Assembly (NCBI GenBank): GCA_949318235.1
Contig: OX439128.1
Location: 56,815,009 to 56,879,008 of the forward strand
DNA: 64,000 nucleotides
Reading direction: 5' to 3'
Source: Ecdyonurus torrentis
Taxonomy: Eukaryota; Arthropoda; Insecta; Ephemeroptera; Heptageniidae
In this document: piece by piece, positions 12,301 through 26,234 of the stretch
How positions within the stretch are numbered: the stretch's first letter is position 1
Layout of the letters: each line of letters opens with the position of its first letter
Position numbers and translations under genes: made by a program
The notes under the pieces: model-generated
Databases searched by the model: none
Told to the model about the DNA's origin: nothing
What the model saw: only the letters and a program-made list of their open reading frames with translations

Positions 12301-13549
12301 TTTGAAATGTCTTATGAAAAGTTTATTACACTTAAGTCGCAAAAAATAACACTTTCGCAGTTTTTGAGAATTTTCGTATTTTCTTACCGAAGTCTATAGC
12401 ATTGTAGCCCATATGAAGAAAAAAAAATTTGTAACTCGAGTTCCAATTGAGATAGAAAGTTGCGGTTTTGAAATAAAGTCATGCAAAACGCTTTATAGTG
12501 CTAAATTCACCTCTAGAAACAAAATTAAGAAAAAAAATATTTCGAAAAAAATTGTGTTTTTCAGATTCTGAAAACGATTTTTGATGATATCTCAGAAACT
12601 AATAATGCTACAGACTTACGGTTTGAACTGAAATGTATCACTTTAAAATGTCTAACGAAAAGTTTATTACACTTTAGTCGCAAAAAATAAAACTTTCTCA
12701 GTTTTTGAGAATTTTCGTATTTTCTTACCGAAGTCTATAGCATTGTAGCCCATATGAAGAAAGAAAAGTTTGTAACTCGAGTTCTAATTGAGATGTAAAG
12801 TTGTTGTTTTGAAATAAAGTGATGCAAAACGCTCTATAGTATTAAATTCACTTCTAGAAACAAAATTGAGAAAAAAAAATTTTCGAAAAAAATTGTGTTT
12901 TTCAGATTCTGAAAACGATTTTTGATGATATCTCAGTAACTAATAATGCTACAGACTTACGGTTTGAACTGAAATGTATTACTTTGAAATGTCTTATGAA
13001 AAGTTTATTACACTTAAGTCGCAAAAAATAAAACTTTCTCAGTTTTTGAGATTTTTCGTATTTTCTTACCGAAGTCAATAGCATTATAGCCCATATAAAG
13101 AAAAAAAAAATTTGTAACTCGCGTTGCAATTGAGATAGAAAGTTGCGGTTTTGAAATAAAGTGATGCAAAACGCTCTATTATTTTAAATTCACCTCTAGA
13201 AATAAATTTAAGAAAAATAATTTTTCCAAAAAAATTGTGTTTTTCAGTTTCTGAAAACGATTTTTCATGATATCTCAGAAACTAATAATGCTACAGACTA
13301 ACGGTTTGAACTGAAATGTATCACTTTGAAATGTCTAACGAAAAGTTTATTACACTTTAGTCGCAAAAACTAAAACTTTCTCAGTTTTTGAGAATTTTCG
13401 AATTTTCTTACCGATGTCTATAGCATTGTAGCCCATATGAAGAAAAAAAAGTTTGTAACTCGAGTTTTCATTAAGATGGAAAGTTGTGGTTTTGAAATAA
13501 AGTGATGCAAAACGCTCTATAGTTTTAAATTCACCTCTAGAAACAAATT
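9110..13549. repeat. Type-2 block, 13-mer copy 1 (~4,440 bp)
   Basis: Markers in this block recur about 4,440 bp downstream at both ends: tctggaaacgatttgtc at about 9150 and 13590, gtactgaattc at 9425 and 13864, ataagaagttgcgg at about 9722 and 14161, and tctcagtaac at 12931 and 17371. 4,440 bp is 13 monomers. Inside it are ggtggttttg at 10071, an aggacatatgagg variant at 11041, a gttgatctg-type change at about 11600, ttattactgtttag at about 11640, and an atgatatctgaaaaac variant at 11901. Confidence 0.78.
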
Positions 13550-16500
13550 TGAGAAAAATAATTTTTCCAAAAAAAATGTGTTTTTCAGTTTCTGGAAACG
13601 ATTTGTCATGATATCTCAGAAACTAATAATGCTACAGACTTACGGTTTGAACTGAAATGTATCACTTTGAAATGTTATATGAAAAGTTTATAACACTTTA
13701 GTCGCAAAAACTAAAACTTTCTCAGTTTTTGAGAATTTTTTGAAATTTCTTACCGATGTCTATAGCATTGTAGCCCATATGAAGAAAAAAAAGTTTGTAA
13801 CTCGAGTTTTAATTGAGATGGAAAGTTGTGGTTTTGAAATAAAGTGATGCAAAACGCTCTATAGTACTGAATTCACCTCTAGAAACAAAATTGAGAAAAA
13901 AAATATTTCGAAAAAAATTGTGTTTTTCAGATTCTGAAAACGATTTTTGATGATATCTCAGAAACTAATAATGCTACAGACTTACGGTTTGAACTGAAAT
14001 GTATCACTTTGAAATGTCTTATGAAAAGTTTATTACACTTTAGTCGCAAAAAATAAAACTTTCTCAGTTTTTGAGAATTTTCGTATTTTCTTACAGAAGT
14101 CTATAGCATTGTAGCCCATATGAAGAAAAAAAAAATTTGTAACTCGAGTTCCAATTGAGATAAGAAGTTGCGGTTTTGAAATAAAGTGATGCAAAACGCT
14201 CTATAGTACTAAATTCACCTCTAGAAACAAATTTGAGAAAAATAATTTTTCCAAAAAAATTGTGTTTTTCAGTTTCTGAAAACGATTTTTCATGATATCT
14301 CAGAAACTAATAATGCTACAGACTTACAGTTTGAACTGAAATGTATCACTTTGAAATGTCTTATGAAAAGTTTATAACACTTTAGTCGCAAAAACTAAAA
14401 CTTTCTCAGTTTTTGAGAATTTTCGAAATTTCTTACTGATGTCTATAGCATTGTAGCCCATATGAAGAAAAAAAAGTTTGTAACTCGAGTTTTAATTGAG
14501 ATGGAAAGTTGTGGTTTTGAAATAAAGTGATGCAAAACGCTCTATAGTAATAAATTCACCTCTAGAAACAAAATTGAGAAAAAAAATATTTCGAAAAAAA
14601 TTGTGTTTTTCAGATTCTGAAAACGATTTTTGATGATATCTCAGAAACTAATAATGCTACAGACTTACGGTTTGATCTGAAATGTATCACTTTGAAATGT
14701 CTAACGAAAAGTTTATTACTGTTTAGTCGCAAAAAATAAAACTTTCTCAGTTTTTGAGAATTTTCGTATTTTCTTACCGAAGTCTATAGCATTGTAGCCC
14801 ATATGAAGAAAAAAAAAGTTTGTAACTCGAGTTCCAATTGAGATAGAAAGTTGCGGTTTTGAAATAAAGTGATGCAAAACGCTCTATAGTTTTAAATTCA
14901 CCTCTAGAAACAAATTTGAGAAAAATAATTTTTCCAAAAAAATTGTGTTTTTCAGTTTCTGAAAACGATTTTTCATGATATCTCAGAAACTAATAATGCT
15001 ACAGACTTACGGTTTGAACTGAAATGTATCACTTTGAAATGTCTTATGAAAAGTTTATAACACTTAAGTCGCAAAAAATAATACTTTCTATGTTTTTGAG
15101 AATTTTCGAATTTTCTTACCGATGTCTATAGCATTGTAGCCCATATGAAGAAAAAAAAGTTTGTAACTCGAGTTTTAATTGAGATGGAAAGTGGTGGTTT
15201 TGAAATAAAGTGATACAAAACGCTCTATAGTACTAAATTCACCTCTAGAAACAAAATTGAGAAAAAACAATTTTCGAAAAAAATTATGTTTTTCAGATTC
15301 TGAAAACGATTTTTGATGATATCTCAGAAACTAATAATGCTACAGACTTACGGTTTGAACTGAAATGTATCACTTTGAAATGTCTTATGAAAAGTTTATT
15401 ACACTTAAGTCGCAAAAAATAAAACTTTCTCAGTTTTTGAGAATTTTCGAAATTTCTTACCGATGTCTATAGCATTGTAGCCCATATGAAGAAAAAAAAG
15501 TTTGTAACTCGAGTTTTAATTGAGATGGAAAGTTGTGGTTTTGAAATAAAGTGATGCAAAACGCTCTGTAGTACTAAATTCACCTCTAGAAACAAAATTG
15601 AGAAAAAAAAATATTTCGAAAAAAATTGTGTTTTTTAGATTCTGAAAACGATTTTTGATGATATCTCAGAAACTAATAATGCTACAGACTTACGGTTTGA
15701 ACTGAAATGTATCACTTTGAAATGTCTAACGAAAAGTTTAATACACTTTAGTCGCAAAAAATAAAACTTTCTCAGTTTTTGAGAATTTTCGTATTTTCTT
15801 ACCGATGTCTATAGCATTGTAGCCCATATGAGGAAAAAAAAAGTTTGTAACTCGAGTTCCAATTGAGATAGAAAGTTACGGTTTTGAAATAAAGTGATGC
15901 AAAACGCTCTATAGTTTTAAATTCACCTCTAGAAACAAATTTGAAAAAAATAATTTTTCTAAAAAAATTGTTTTTCAGTTTCTGAAAACGATTTTTGATG
16001 ATATCTCAGAAACTAATAATGCTACAGACTTACGGTTTGAACTAAAATGTATCACTTTGAAATGTCTTATGAAAAGTTTATAACACTTTAGTCGCAAAAA
16101 CTAAAACTTTCTCAGTTTTTGAGAATTTTCGAATTTTCTTACCGATGTCTATAGCATTGTAGCCCATATAAAGAAAAAAAAAGTTTGTAACTCGAGTTTT
16201 AATTGAGATGGAAAGTTGTGGTTTTGAAATAAAGTGATGCAAAACGCTCTTTAGTAATAAATTCACCTCTAGAAACAAAATTGAGAAAAAAAATATTTCG
16301 AAAAAAATTGTGTTTTTCAGATTCTGAAAACGATTTTTGATGATATCTCAGAAACTAATAATGCTACAGACTTACGGTTTGAACTGAAATGTATCACTTT
16401 GAAATGTCTAACGAAAAGTTTATTACTGTTTAGTCGCAAAAAATAAAACTTTCTCAGTTTTTGAGAATTTTCGTATTTTCTTACCGAAGTCTATAGCATT

Positions 16501-17515
16501 GTAGCCCATATGAAGAAAAAAAAAGTTTGTAACTCGAGTTCCAATTGAGATAGAAAGTTGCGGTTTTGAAATAAAGTGATGCAAAACGCTCTATAGTTTT
16601 AAATTCACCTCTAGAAACAAATTTGAGAAAAATAATTTTTCCAAAAAAATTGTGTTTTTCAGATTCTGAAAACGATTTTTAATGATATCTGAAAAACTAA
16701 TAATGCTACAGACTTACGGTTTGAACTGAAATGTATCACTTTGAAATGTCTAACGAAAAGTTTATTACACTTTAGTCGCAAAAAATAAAACTTTCTCAGT
16801 TTTTGAGAATTTTCGTATTTTCTTACCGAAGTCTATAGCATTGTAGCCCATATGAAGAAAAAAAAAGTTTATAACTCGAGTTCTAATTGATATGTTAAGT
16901 TGTGGTTTTGAAATAAAGTGATGCAAAACGCTCTATAGTACTAAATTCACCTCTAGAAACAAAATTAAGAAAAAAAATATTTCGAAAAAAATTGTGTTTT
17001 TCAGATTCTGAAAACGATTTTTGATGATATCTCAGAAACTAATAATGCTACAGACTTACGGTTTGAACTGAAATGTATCACTTTAAAATGTCTAACGAAA
17101 AGTTTATTACACTTTAGTTGCAAAAAATAAAACTTTCTCAGTTTTTGAGAATTTTCGTATTTTCTTACCGAAGTCTATAGCATTGTAGCCCATATGAAGA
17201 AAGAAAAGTTTGTAACTCGAGTTCTAATTGAGATGTAAAGTTGTTGTTTTGAAATAAAGTGATGCAAAACGCTCTATAGTATTAAATTCACTTCTAGAAA
17301 CAAAATTGAGAAAAAAAAATTTTCGAAAAAAATTGTGTTTTTCAGATTCTGAAAACGATTTTTGATGATATCTCAGTAACTAATAATGCTACAGACTTAC
17401 GGTTTGAACTGAAATGTATCACTTTGAAATGTCTTATGAAAAGTTTATTACACTTAAGTCGCAAAAAATAAAACTTTCTCAGTTTTTGAGATTTTTCGTA
17501 TTTTCTTACCGAAGT
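13550..17515. repeat. Type-2 block, 13-mer copy 2, internally rearranged
   Basis: The ends match copy 1 at about +4,440, but offsets inside shift. ggtggttttg pairs at +5,122, the atgaggaaa variant at +4,780, the atgatatctgaaaaac variant at +4,781, and the offset is +4,440 again at tctcagtaac. Relative to copy 1 this means two extra monomers around 14.3-15.0 kb and the loss of two single monomers later (around 15.4 and 16.9 kb). The extra pair carries ttattactgtttag at about 14712, which otherwise marks the 11.6 kb unit, so it was probably copied from there. Confidence 0.72.
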
Positions 17516-20470
17516 CTATAGCATTGTAGTTCATATGAAGAAAAAAAAAGTTTGTAACTCGAATTCCAATTGAGATAGAAAGTTGCGGTTTTGAAATAAA
17601 GTGATGCAAAACACTCTATAGTTTTAAATTCACCTCTAGAAACAAATTTGAGAAAAAAAATTTTTCCAAAAAAATTGTGTTTTTCAGATTCTAAAAACGA
17701 TTTTTGATGATATCTCAGAAACTAATAATGCTACAGACTTACGGTTTGAACTGAAATGTATCACTTTGAAATGTCTTATGAAAAGTTTATAACACTTTAG
17801 TAGCAAAAAATAAAACTTTCTCAGTTTTTGAGAATTTTCGAATTTTCTTACCGATGTCTAAAGCATTGTAGCCCATATGAAGAAAAAAAAGTTTGTAACT
17901 CGAGTTTTAATTGAGATGGAAAGTTGTGGTTTTGAAATAAAGTGATGCAAAACGCTCTATAGTACTAAATATACCTCTAGAAACAAAATTGAGAAAAAAA
18001 ATATTTCGAAAAAAATTGTGTTTTTCAGATTCTGAAAAAGATTTTTGATGATATCTCAGAAACTAATAATGCTACAGACTTACGGTTTGAACTGAAATGT
18101 ATCACTTTAAAATGTCTAACGAAAAGTTTATTACACTTAAGTCGCAAAAAATAAAACTTTCTCAGTTTTTGAGAATTCTCGTATTTTCTTACCGAAGTGT
18201 ATAGCATTGTAGCCTATATGAAGAAAAAAAAAGTTTGTAACTCGAGTTCCAATTGAGATAGAAAGTTGCGGTTTTGAAATAAAGTGATGCAAAACGCTCT
18301 ATAGTTTTAAATTCACCTCTAGAAACAAATTTGAGAAAAATAATTTTTCCAAAAAAATTGTGTTTTTCAGTTTCTGAAAACGATTTTTCATGATATCTCA
18401 AAAACTAATAATGCTACAGACTTACGGTTTGAACTGAAATGTATCACTTTGAAATGTCTTATGAAAAGTTTATAACACTTTAGTCGCAATAACTAAAACT
18501 TTCTGTTTTTGAGAATTTTCGAATTTTCTTACCGATGTCTATAGCATTGTAGCCCATATGAAGAAAACAAAGTTTGTAACTCGAGTTTTCATTGAGATGG
18601 AAAGTTGTGGTTTTGAATTAAAGTGATGCAAAACGCTCTATAGTACTAAATTCACCTCTAGAAACAAAATTGAGAAAAAAAAATTTCCAAAAAAATTGTG
18701 TTTTTCAGATTCTGAAAACGATTTTTGATGATATCTCAGAAACTAATAATGCTACAGACTTACGGTTTGACCTGAAATGTATCACTTTGAAATGTCCAAC
18801 GAAAAGTTTATTACATTTTAGTAGCAAAAAAAAAAACTTTCTCAGTTTTTGAGAATTTTCGTATTTTCTTACCGAAGTCTATAGCATTGTAGTTCATATG
18901 AAGAAAAAAAAAGTTTGTAACTCGAATTCCAATTGAGATAGAAAGTTGCGGTTTTGAAATAAAGTGATGCAAAACGCTCTATAGTTTTAAATTCACCTCT
19001 AGAAACAAATTTGAGAAAAATAATTTTTCCAAAAAAATTGTGTTTTTTAGTTTCTAAAAACGATTTGTCATTATATCTCAGAAACTAATAATGCTACAGA
19101 CTTACTGTTTGAACTGAAATGTATCACTTTGAAATGTCTTATAAAAAGTTTATAACACTTAAGTCGAAAAAAATAAAACTTTCTCAGTTTTTGAGAATTT
19201 TCGAATTTTCTTACCGATGTCTATAGCATTGTAGCCCATATGAAGAAAAAAAGTTTGTAACTCGAGTTTTAATTGAGATGGAAAGTTGTGGTTTTGAAAT
19301 AAAGTGATGCAAAACGCTCTATAGTACTAAATACACCCCTAGAAACAAAATTGAGAAAAAAAATATTTCGAAAAAAATTGTGTTTTTCAGATTCTGAAAA
19401 CGATTTTTGATGATATCTCAGAAACTAATAATGCTACAGACTTACGGTTTGAACTGAAATGTATCACTTTGAAATGTCTAACGAAAAGTTTATTACACTT
19501 TAGTCGCAAAAAATAAAACTTTCTCAGTTTTTGAGAATTCTCGTATTTTCTTACCGAAGTCTATAGCATTGTAGCCCATATGAAGAAAAAAAAAGTTTGT
19601 AACTCGAGTTCCAATTGAGATAGAAAGTTGCGGTTTTGAAATAAAGTGATGCAAAACGCTCTATAGTTTTAAATTCACCTCTAGAAACAAATTTGAGAAA
19701 AATAATTTTTCCAAAAAAATTGTGTTTTTCAGTTTCTGAAAACGATTTGTCATGATATCTCAGAAACTAATAATGCTACAGACTTACGGTTTGAACTGAA
19801 ATGTATCACTTTGAAATTTCTTATGAAAAGTTTATAACACTTAAGTCGCAAAAAATAAAACTTTCTCAGTTTTTGAGAATTTTCGAATTTTCTTACCGAT
19901 GTCTAAATCATTGTAGCCCATATGAAGAAAAAAAAGTTTGTAACTCGAGTTTTAATTGAGATGGAAAGTTGTGGTTTTGAAATAAAGTGATGCAAAACGC
20001 TCTATAGTACTAAATTCACCTCTAGAAACAAAATTGAGAAAAAAAATATTTCGAAAAAAATTGTGTTTTTCAGATTCTGAAAACGATTTTTGATGATTTC
20101 TCAGAAACTAATAATGCTACAGACTTACGGTTTGAACTGAAATGTATCACTTTGAAATGTCTAACGAAAAGTTTATTACACTTTAGTCGCAAAAAATAAA
20201 ACTTTCTCAGTTTTTGAGAATTCTCGTATTTTCTTACCGAAGTCTATAGCATTGTAGCCCATATGAAGAAAAAAAAAGTTTGTAACTCGAGTTCCAATTG
20301 AGATAGAAAGTTGCGGTTTTGAAATAAAGTGATGCAAAACGCTCTATAGTTTTAAATTCACCTCTAGAAACAAATTTGAGAAAAATAATTTTTCCAAAAA
20401 AATTGTGTTTTTCAGTTTCTGAAAACGATTTTTGATGATATCTCAGAAACTAATAATGCTACAGACTTAC
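17516..20470. repeat. Type-2 transition block
   Basis: From about 17520 a new monomer variant appears with gtagttcatatg and ctcgaattcc, and it recurs through the rest of the window. Units here also introduce ttctgtttttgag (18501, lacking bases of ctcag), gaattctcg (18171, 19533, 20217), and cgatttgtcattatatc (about 19061). Parts of 18.5-19.5 kb recur at 21.57-22.5 kb with an offset of 3,071-3,072 bp, nine monomers. The 19.4-20.4 kb part is a ~683-bp AB dimer repeat. Confidence 0.72.
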
Positions 20471-22517
20471 GGTTTGAACTGAAATGTATCACTTTGAAAT
20501 GTCTAACGAAAAGTTTATTACACTTTAGTCGCAAAAAATAAAACTTTCTCAGTTTTTGAGAATTTTCGTACTTTCTTACCGAAGTCTATAGCATTGTAGC
20601 CCATATGAAGAAAAAAAAAGTTTGTAACTCGAGTTCCAATTGAGATAGAAAGTTGCGGTTTTGAAATAAAGTGATGCAAAACGCTCTATAGTTTTAAATT
20701 CACCACTAGAAACAAATTTGAGAAAAATAATTTTTCCAAAAAAATTGTGTTTTTCAGTTTCTGAAAACGATTTTTCATGATATCTCAGAAACTAATAATG
20801 CTACAGACTTACGTTTTGAACTGAAATGTATCACTTTGAAATGTCTTATGAAAAGTTTATAACACTTTAGTCGCAAAAACTAAAACTTTCTCAGTTTTTG
20901 AGAATTTTTGAATTTTCTTACCGAAGTCTATAGAATTGTAGCCCATATGAAGAAAAAAAAAGTTTGTAACTCGAGTTCTAATTGAGATGTAAAGTTGTGG
21001 TTTTGAAATAAAGTGATGCAAAACGCTCTATAGTACTAAATTCACCTCTAGAAACAAAATTGAGAAAAAAAATATTTCGAAAAAAATTGTGTTTTTCAGA
21101 TTCTGAAAACGATTTTTGATGATATCTCAGAAACTAATAATGCTACAGACTTACGGTTTGAACTGAAATGTATCACTTTGAAATGTCCAACGAAAAGTTT
21201 ATTACATTTTAGTAGCAAAAAATAAAACTTTCTCAGTTTTTGAGAATTTTCGTATTTTCTTACCGAAGTCTATAGCATTGTAGTTCATATGAAGAAAAAA
21301 AAAGTTTGTAACTCGAATTCCAATTGAGATAGAAAGTTGCGGTTTTGAAATTAAGTGATGCAAAACGCTCTATAGTTTTAAATTCACCTCTAGAAACAAA
21401 TTTGAGAAAAATAATTTTTCCAAAAAAATTGTGTTTTTCAGTTTCTGAAAACGATTTTTCATGATATCTCAGAAACTAATAATGCTACAGACTTACGGTT
21501 TGAACTGAAATGTATCACTTTGAAATGTCTTATGAAAAGTTTATAACACTTTAGTCGCAAAAACTAAAACTTTCTGTTTTTGAGAATTTTCGAATTTTCT
21601 TACCGATGTCTATAGCATTGTAGCCCATATGAAGAAAACAAAGTTTGTAACTCGTGTTTTCATTGAGATGGAAAGTTGTGGTTTTGAATTAAAGTGATGC
21701 AAAACGCTCTATAGTACTAAATTCACCTCTAGAAACAAAATTGAGAAAAAAAATATTTCGAAAAAAATTGTGTTTTTCAGATTCTGAAAACGATTTTTGA
21801 TGATATCTCAGAAACTAATAATGCTACAGACTTACGGTTTGACCTGAAATGTATCACTTTGAAATGTCCAACGAAAAGTTTATTACATTTTAGTAGCAAA
21901 AAATAAAAGTTTCTCAGTTTTTGAGAATTTTCGTATTTTCTTACCGAAGTCTATAGCATTGTAGTTCATATGAAGAAAAAAAAAGTTTGTAACTCGAATT
22001 CCAATGGAGATAGAAAGTTGCGGTTTTGAAATAAAGTGATGCAAAACGCTCTATAGTTTTAAATTCACCTCTAGAAACAAATTTGAGAAAAATAATTTTT
22101 CCAAAAAAATTGTGTTTTTCAGTTTCTAAAAACGATTTGTCATTATATCTCAGAAACTAATAATGCTACAGACTTACTGTTTGAACTGAAATGTATCACT
22201 TTGAAATGTCTTATAAAAAGTTTATAACACTTAAGTCGCAAAAAATAAAACTTTCTCAGTTTTTGAGAATTTTCGAATTTTCTTACCGATGTCTATAGCA
22301 TTGTAGCCCATTTGAAGAAAAAAAAGTTTGTAACTCGAGTTTTAATTGAGATGGAAAGTTGTGGTTTTGAAATAAAGTGATGCAAAACGCTCTATAGTAC
22401 TAAATACACCCCTAGAAACAAAATTGAGAAAAAAAATATTTCGAAAAAAATTGTGTTTTTCAGATTCTGAAAACGATTTTTGATGACATCTCAGAAACTA
22501 ATAATGCTACAGACTTA
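20470..22517. repeat. Type-2 HOR, 6-mer (2,048 bp) copy 1 of first pair
   Basis: Marker pairs fix the period at 2,048 bp, six monomers: cgtactttctt at 20567 and 22615, tagaattgta at 20931 and 22979, ctcgtgttttc at 21651 and 23699, and caatggagat at 22002 and 24050. The monomer order by closing marker is B A B A B A. Confidence 0.88.
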
Positions 22518-24600
22518 CGGTTTGAACTGAAATGTATCACTTTGAAATGTCTAACGAAAAGTTTATTACACTTTAGTCGCAAAAAATAAAACTTTCTCAG
22601 TTTTTGAGAATTTTCGTACTTTCTTACCGAAGTCTATAGCATTGTAGCCCATATGAAGAAAAAAAAAGTTTGTAACTCGAGTTCCAATTGAGATAGAAAG
22701 TTGCGGTTTTGAAATAAAGTGATGCAAAACGCTCTATAGTTTTAAATTCACCACTAGAAACAAATTTGAGAAAAATAATTTTTCCAAAAAAATTGTGTTT
22801 TTCAGTTTCTGAAAACGATTTTTCATGATATCTCAGAAACTAATAATGCTACAGACTTACGTTTTGAACTGAAATGTATCACTTTGAAATGTCTTATGAA
22901 AAGTTTATAACACTTTAGTCGCAAAAACTAAAACTTTCTCAGTTTTTGAGAATTTTTGAATTTTCTTACCGAAGTCTATAGAATTGTAGCCCATATGAAG
23001 AAAAAAAAAGTTTGTAACTCGAGTTCTAATTGAGATGTAAAGTTGTGGTTTTGAAATAAAGTGATGCAAAACGCTCTATAGTACTAAATTCACCTCTAGA
23101 AACAAATTTGAGAAAAAAAATATTTCGAAAAAAATTGTGTTTTTCAGATTCTGAAAACGATTTTTGATGATATCTCAGAAACTAATAATGCTACAGACTT
23201 ACGGTTTGAACTGAAATGTATCACTTTGAAATGTCCAACGAAAAGTTTATTACATTTTAGTAGCAAAAAATAAAACTTTCTCAGTTTTTGAGAATTTTCG
23301 TATTTTCTTACCGAAGTCTATAGCATTGTAGTTCACATGAAGAAAAAAAAAGTTTGTAACTCGAATTCCAATTGAGATAGAAAGTTGCGGTTTTGAAATA
23401 AAGTGATGCAAAACGCTCTATAGTTTTAAATTCACCTCTAGAAACAAATTTGAGAAAAATAATTTTTCCAAAAAAATTGTGTTTTTCAGTTTCTGAAAAC
23501 GATTTTTCATGATATCTCAGAAACTAATAATGCTACAGACTTACGGTTTGAACTGAAATGTATCACTTTGAAATGTCTTATGAAAAGTTTATAACACTTT
23601 AGTCGCAAAAACTAAAACTTTCTGTTTTTGAGAATTTTCGAATTTTCTTACCGATGTCTATAGCATTGTAGCCCATATGAAGAAAACAAAGTTTGTAACT
23701 CGTGTTTTCATTGAGATGGAAAGTTGTGGTTTTGAATTAAAGTGATGCAAAACGCTCTATAGTACTAAATTCACCTCTAGAAACAAAATTGAGAAAAAAA
23801 ATATTTCGAAAAAAATTGTGTTTTTCAGATTCTGAAAACGATTTTTGATGATATCTCAGAAACTAATAATGCTACAGACTTACGGTTTGACCTGAAATGT
23901 ATCACTTTGAAATGTCCAACGAAAAGTTTATTACATTTTAGTAGCAAAAAATAAAACTTTCTCAGTTTTTGAGAATTTTCGTATTTTCTTACCGAAGTCT
24001 ATAGCATTGTAGTTCATATGAAGAAAAAAAAAGTTTGTAACTCGAATTCCAATGGAGATAGAAAGTTGCGGTTTTGAAATAAAGTGATGCAAAACGCTCT
24101 ATAGTTTTAAATTCACCTCTAGAAACAAATTTGAGAAAAATAATTTTTCCAAAAAAATTGTGTTTTTCAGTTTCTAAAAACGATTTGTCATTATATCTCA
24201 GAAACTAATAATGCTACAGACTTACTGTTTGAACTGAAATGTATCACTTTGAAATGTCTAACGAAAAGTTTATAACACTTAAGTCGCAAAAACTAAAACT
24301 TTCTCAGTTTTTGAGAATTTTCGAATTTTCTTACCGATGTCTATAGCATTGTAGCCCATTTGAAGAAAAAAAAGTTTGTAACTCGAGTTTTAATTGAGAT
24401 GGAAAGTTGTGGTTTTGAAATAAAGTGATGCAAAACGCTCTATAGTACTAAATACACCCCTAGAAACAAAATTGAGAAAAAAAATATTTCGAAAAAAATT
24501 GTGTTTTTCAGATTCTGAAAACGATTTTTGATGACATCTCAGAAACTAATAATGCTACAGACTTACGGTTTGAACTGAAATGTATCACTTTGAAATGTCT
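22518..24600. repeat. Type-2 HOR, 6-mer copy 2 of first pair
   Basis: It repeats 20470-22517 with few changes. One is gtagttcacatg at about 23331, where copy 1 has gtagttcatatg. Another is a patch at about 24258-24300 (ctaacgaaaag and cgcaaaaactaaaac) where copy 1 has cttataaaaag and cgcaaaaaataaaac. The same 3 kb tract (about 22.1-25.06 kb) is also present at 32.35-36.0 kb. Confidence 0.85.
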
Positions 24601-25410
24601 AACGAAAAGTTTATTACACTTTAGTCGCAAAAAATAAAACTTTCTCAGTTTTTGAGAATTCTCGTATTTTCTTACCGAAGTCTATAGCATTGTAGCCCAT
24701 ATGAAGAAAAAAAAAGTTTGTAACTCGAGTTCCAATTGAGATAGAAAGTTGCGGTTTTGAAATAAAGTGATGCAAAACGCTCTATAGTTTTAAATTCACC
24801 TCTAGAAACAAATTTGAGAAAAATAATTTTTCCAAAAAAATTGTTTTTCAGTTTCTGAAAACGATTTGTCATGATATCTCAGAAACTAATAATGCTACAG
24901 ACTTACGGTTTGAACTGAAATGTATCACTTTGAAATGTCTTATGAAAAGTTTATAACACTTAAGTCGCAAAAAATAAAACTCTCAGTTTTTGAGAATTTT
25001 CGAATTTTCTTACCGATGTCTAAAGCATTGTAGCCCATATGAAGAAAAAAAAGTTTTTAACTCGAGTTTTAATTGAGATGGAAAGTTGTGGTTTTGAAAT
25101 AAAGTGATGCAAAACGCTCTATAGTACTAAATTCACCTCTAGAAACAAAATTGAGAAAAAAAATATTTCGAAAAAAATTGTGTTTTTCAGATTCTGAAAA
25201 CGATTTTTGATGATATCTCAGAAACTAATAATGCTACAGACTTACGGTTTGAACTGAAATGTATCACTTTAAAATGTCTAACGAAAAGTTTATTACACTT
25301 AAGTCGCAAAAAATAAAACTTTCTCAGTTTTTGAGAATTCTCGTATTTTCTTACCGAAGTCTATAGCATTGTAGCCCATATGAAGAAAAAAAAAGTTTGT
25401 AACTCGAGTT
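24600..25410. repeat. Type-2 monomers between 6-mer pairs
   Basis: About two and a half A/B monomers lie here. They include a unit with aactctcag (24978, four bases shorter than aactttctcag) and one with aagtttttaactcg at about 25051. Both features recur at about 35901 and 35971, so this segment belongs to the tract copied to 32-36 kb. No non-satellite sequence is present. Confidence 0.75.
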
Positions 25411-26234
25411 CCAATTGAGATAGAAAGTTGCGGTTTTGAAATAAAGTGATGCAAAACGCTCTATAGTTTTAAATTCACCTCTAGAAACAAATTTGAGAAA
25501 AATATTTTTTCCAAAAAAATTGTGTTTTTCAGTTTCTGAAAACGATTTTTCATGATATCTCAGAAACTAATAATGCTACAGACTTACGGTTTGAACTGAA
25601 ATGTATCACTTTGAAATGTCTTATGAAAAGTTTATAACACTTTAGTCGCAAAAACTAAAACTTTCTGTTTTTGAGAATTTTCGAATTTTCTTACCGATGT
25701 CTATAGCATTGTAGCCCATATGAAGAAAACAAAGTTTGTAACTCGAGTTTTCATTGAGATGGAAAGTTGTGGTTTTGAAATAAAGTAATGCAAAACGCTC
25801 TATAGTACTAAATACACCCCTAGAAACAAAATTGAGAAAAAAAATATTTCGAAAAAAATTGTGTTTTTCAGATTCTGAAAACGATTTTTGATGATATCTC
25901 AGAAACTAATAATGCTACAGACTTACGGTTTGAACTGAAATGTATCACTTTGAAATGTCTAACGAAAAGTTTATTACACTTTAGTCGCAAAAAATAAAAC
26001 TTTCTCAGTTTTTGAGAATTCTCGTATTTTCTTACCGAAGTCTATAGCATTGTAGCCCATATGAAGAAAAAAAAAGTTTGTAACTCGAGTTCCAATTGAG
26101 ATAGAAAGTTGCGGTTTTGAAATAAAGTGATGCAAAACGCTCTATAGTTTTAAATTCACCTTTAGAAACAAATTTGAGAAAAATAATTTTTCCAAAAAAA
26201 TTGTGTTTTTCAGTTTCTGAAAACGATTTGTCAT

